Source of the DNA: Roseibium aggregatum IAM 12614
GTDB lineage: Bacteria > Pseudomonadota > Alphaproteobacteria > Rhizobiales > Stappiaceae
Length of the DNA: 64,000 nucleotides
Reading direction: 5' to 3'
NCBI RefSeq assembly: GCF_000168975.1
Contig: NZ_AAUW01000002.1
Location: forward strand, 62,001-126,000
Below the pieces are notes generated by a model that ran no database searches, was not told where the DNA came from, and saw only the letters and a program-made list of their open reading frames with translations. Shown here piece by piece: positions 62,851 to 64,000 of this stretch (position 1 is its first letter; each line of letters begins with the position of its first letter). Both the position numbers and the translations under genes were made by a program.

Positions 62851-63897
62851 TCATTCCGGCAGCACCCAGCCTCGGAGAACCGTGAGCCGAAGGATCTCCC
62901 CCGGTTCCGCCTTGCGGTGTAGCATCATCAGAAGCGGCTGCGAAAGGCCGTCGAGACGGACAAAGACATCCCAATACCCGCCGCGATAGATCGTCCGCTC
63001 AACCGTTGCCTTGAAACCGGAAGCCCCTGTTGCCAGCACAAGATGCTCGGGTCGCAGCAACAAAGTCGACGGACCGGGAACCGTTTCCTCCGGGCAATCG
63101 ACAACTGCGGAAATCTCGCCGAAGCACACCTGCGCCTCACCGCCGTCGACCCGTTCCACGTCCACGGAAACCAGGGTACTGCGGCCGATGAAACCGGCGA
63201 CCTTTTTCGAATTCGGCCGGCGGTAAAGCGTGTCGGGATCCGCCACCTGCAAGATGCTGCCGTCCCACATCACCGCCACCTTGTCGGCAAGGGCCATCGC
63301 CTCGCGCTGGTCATGGGTGATGAACAGGGTCGTTGCGCCGCTTGCCCTGTGGAACGCCGCAAGCTCCTCTTCCATCGCGCTGCGCAGATGGGGGTCGAGA
63401 TTGGCGAGCGGTTCGTCCATCAAGACGGTGCGTGCTCCTTGCGCCAGGCACCGCGCCAGCGCCACCCGCTGACGTTGACCGCCGGAAAGTTCAGCCGGTT
63501 TGCGCTGGCCGTAGGGTGTCAGGGCCACCGTTTCCAGACACTCCGCCACACGGGCAGCCACCGCGCCCCGCGTCTCTCCTGCCGTTTCCAGCGGAAAGGC
63601 GACATTGGCAGCAACATTCATATGCGGCCAAAGCGCATAGGACTGAAACACCACCCCCACCTGGCGCTGCTCGGGCGGCAGGTGCAGCCCCTTGCCCGCA
63701 ACGGCCTGCCCGCCAAGCGTTATCTCGCCCGCATCGACCGGCTCCAGTCCGGCAATGGCACGCAGCAGGGTAGACTTGCCGCAGCCGGAGGGGCCGAGCA
63801 CCACGAAAAACGTGCCGTCCTCGATGGAAAGCGACACATTGTTCAGCGCCTTATGGGCATCGAAGGACTTGGTAACAGAAGCAAGCTGGATGGACAT
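62851..63897 (-). CDS. ABC transporter ATP-binding protein, ferric/phosphonate/polyamine type
   Basis: A 348-residue ATPase: Walker A GPSGCGKST near residues 35-43, signature LSGGQRQRVALARCL, Walker B TVLMDEPLANLDPH and a C-terminal TOBE region near 270-348. The FbpC/PotA type fits the two-domain permease encoded convergently at 60999. Only 55 bp separate it from the end of the next gene on its strand, so it may be the last gene of an operon that enters from beyond the window. Confidence 0.9.
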   Translation of the reverse strand: MSIQLASVTKSFDAHKALNNVSLSIEDGTFFVVLGPSGCGKSTLLRAIAGLEPVDAGEITLGGQAVAGKGLHLPPEQRQVGVVFQSYALWPHMNVAANVAFPLETAGETRGAVAARVAECLETVALTPYGQRKPAELSGGQRQRVALARCLAQGARTVLMDEPLANLDPHLRSAMEEELAAFHRASGATTLFITHDQREAMALADKVAVMWDGSILQVADPDTLYRRPNSKKVAGFIGRSTLVSVDVERVDGGEAQVCFGEISAVVDCPEETVPGPSTLLLRPEHLVLATGASGFKATVERTIYRGGYWDVFVRLDGLSQPLLMMLHRKAEPGEILRLTVLRGWVLPE

Positions 63898-63952
63898 GCC
63901 TCCCGTTAGCGCTCTCCCATGACAGATTGATTACAAGCGCTGCGAACGCCCC

Positions 63953-64000
63953 TCATCGGCCGCGCAAACGCAACAGCAGGTCGACTTCCTCTTCCAGCGC
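63953..64000 (-). CDS. C-terminal end of an unidentified gene (cut by window edge)
   Basis: Reading leftward from 64000 there are 15 open codons, ALEEEVDLLLRLRGR, then TGA at 63953-63955. An acidic-leucine-rich helix before a basic end is compatible with a regulator or enzyme tail. With so little sequence no family is named. Its spacing (55 bp) from the ATPase gene on the same strand suggests co-transcription. Confidence 0.4.
   Translation of the reverse strand, partial: ALEEEVDLLLRLRGR

Overview
The window is high-GC, gene-dense chromosomal DNA of an alphaproteobacterium. Gene content and order (agl, iol with a fused IolC, PCu(A)C-like protein, several kinds of intergenic palindrome) point to a marine or soil member near Hyphomicrobiales/Stappiaceae (Labrenzia/Roseibium-like). 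That placement is inference, since no rRNA gene is present. No rRNA, tRNA, CRISPR array, prophage or transposase gene was seen. About 46 protein genes are supported, two of them cut by the window edges.

Layout. (1) 1-10752: start of an IclR-type regulator facing a long operon for imported alpha- and beta-galactosides: binding protein, two permeases, GH36 alpha-galactosidase, SDR dehydrogenase, KDGal kinase, KDPGal aldolase, SMP-30 lactonase and GH42 beta-galactosidase. This is a De Ley-Doudoroff route without its dehydratase and without a transport ATPase. (2) 10809-11299: three palindromic elements on a 191-bp tandem period. (3) 11343-14680: DsbA/FrnE-type oxidoreductase and a Kef-type K+/H+ antiporter with its flavodoxin-fold partner. 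(4) 14870-27052: inositol catabolism and import (two Gfo/Idh/MocA dehydrogenases, RpiR regulator, CUT2 transporter, iolC-iolD-iolE-iolB), with two GGAA-N6-TTCC-type operators. (5) 27392-29824: chemoreceptor ending in a PilZ domain. (6) 30137-36307: DeoR regulator, CUT1 transporter and a KDG-type sugar kinase, with a large dyad operator. (7) 36708-41451: Pho-box-preceded alkaline phosphatase, then a four-gene set that looks like a metal, probably zinc, ABC system. (8) 41734-48052: alpha-glucoside transporter aglEFGK with a divergent LacI regulator and two operators, but no alpha-glucosidase. (9) 48053-51036: orphan GntR regulator, long gap, TolC-type outer membrane protein. (10) 51159-54143: glycine betaine/choline-type ABC importer. 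(11) 54632-59414: LysR regulator, VOC protein, hydroxyacid reductase, TIM-barrel isomerase and 6-phosphogluconate dehydrogenase. (12) 59762-64000: ferric/phosphonate-type ABC importer whose ATPase gene faces the permease gene.

How it works together: this is a nutrient-scavenging region. Sugars enter intact through separate ABC importers and are processed in the cytosol, because the glycosidases have no signal peptides. Most modules carry their own regulator of a different family. Each binding-protein gene is followed by a stem-loop, the usual way of making the binding protein in excess of the permease.

The non-coding DNA is the most unusual part. At least three sequence families of intergenic palindromes (10809-11299, 60811-60974 with a remnant at 57885-57950, and 62716-62837) share one two-hairpin plan with fixed pentamers GTCAT/ATCCA and TGGAT/ATGAC around variable arms. 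Two further families (CCTCAT...ATGAGG, and a 38-bp perfect C/G-rich inverted repeat) are also present.
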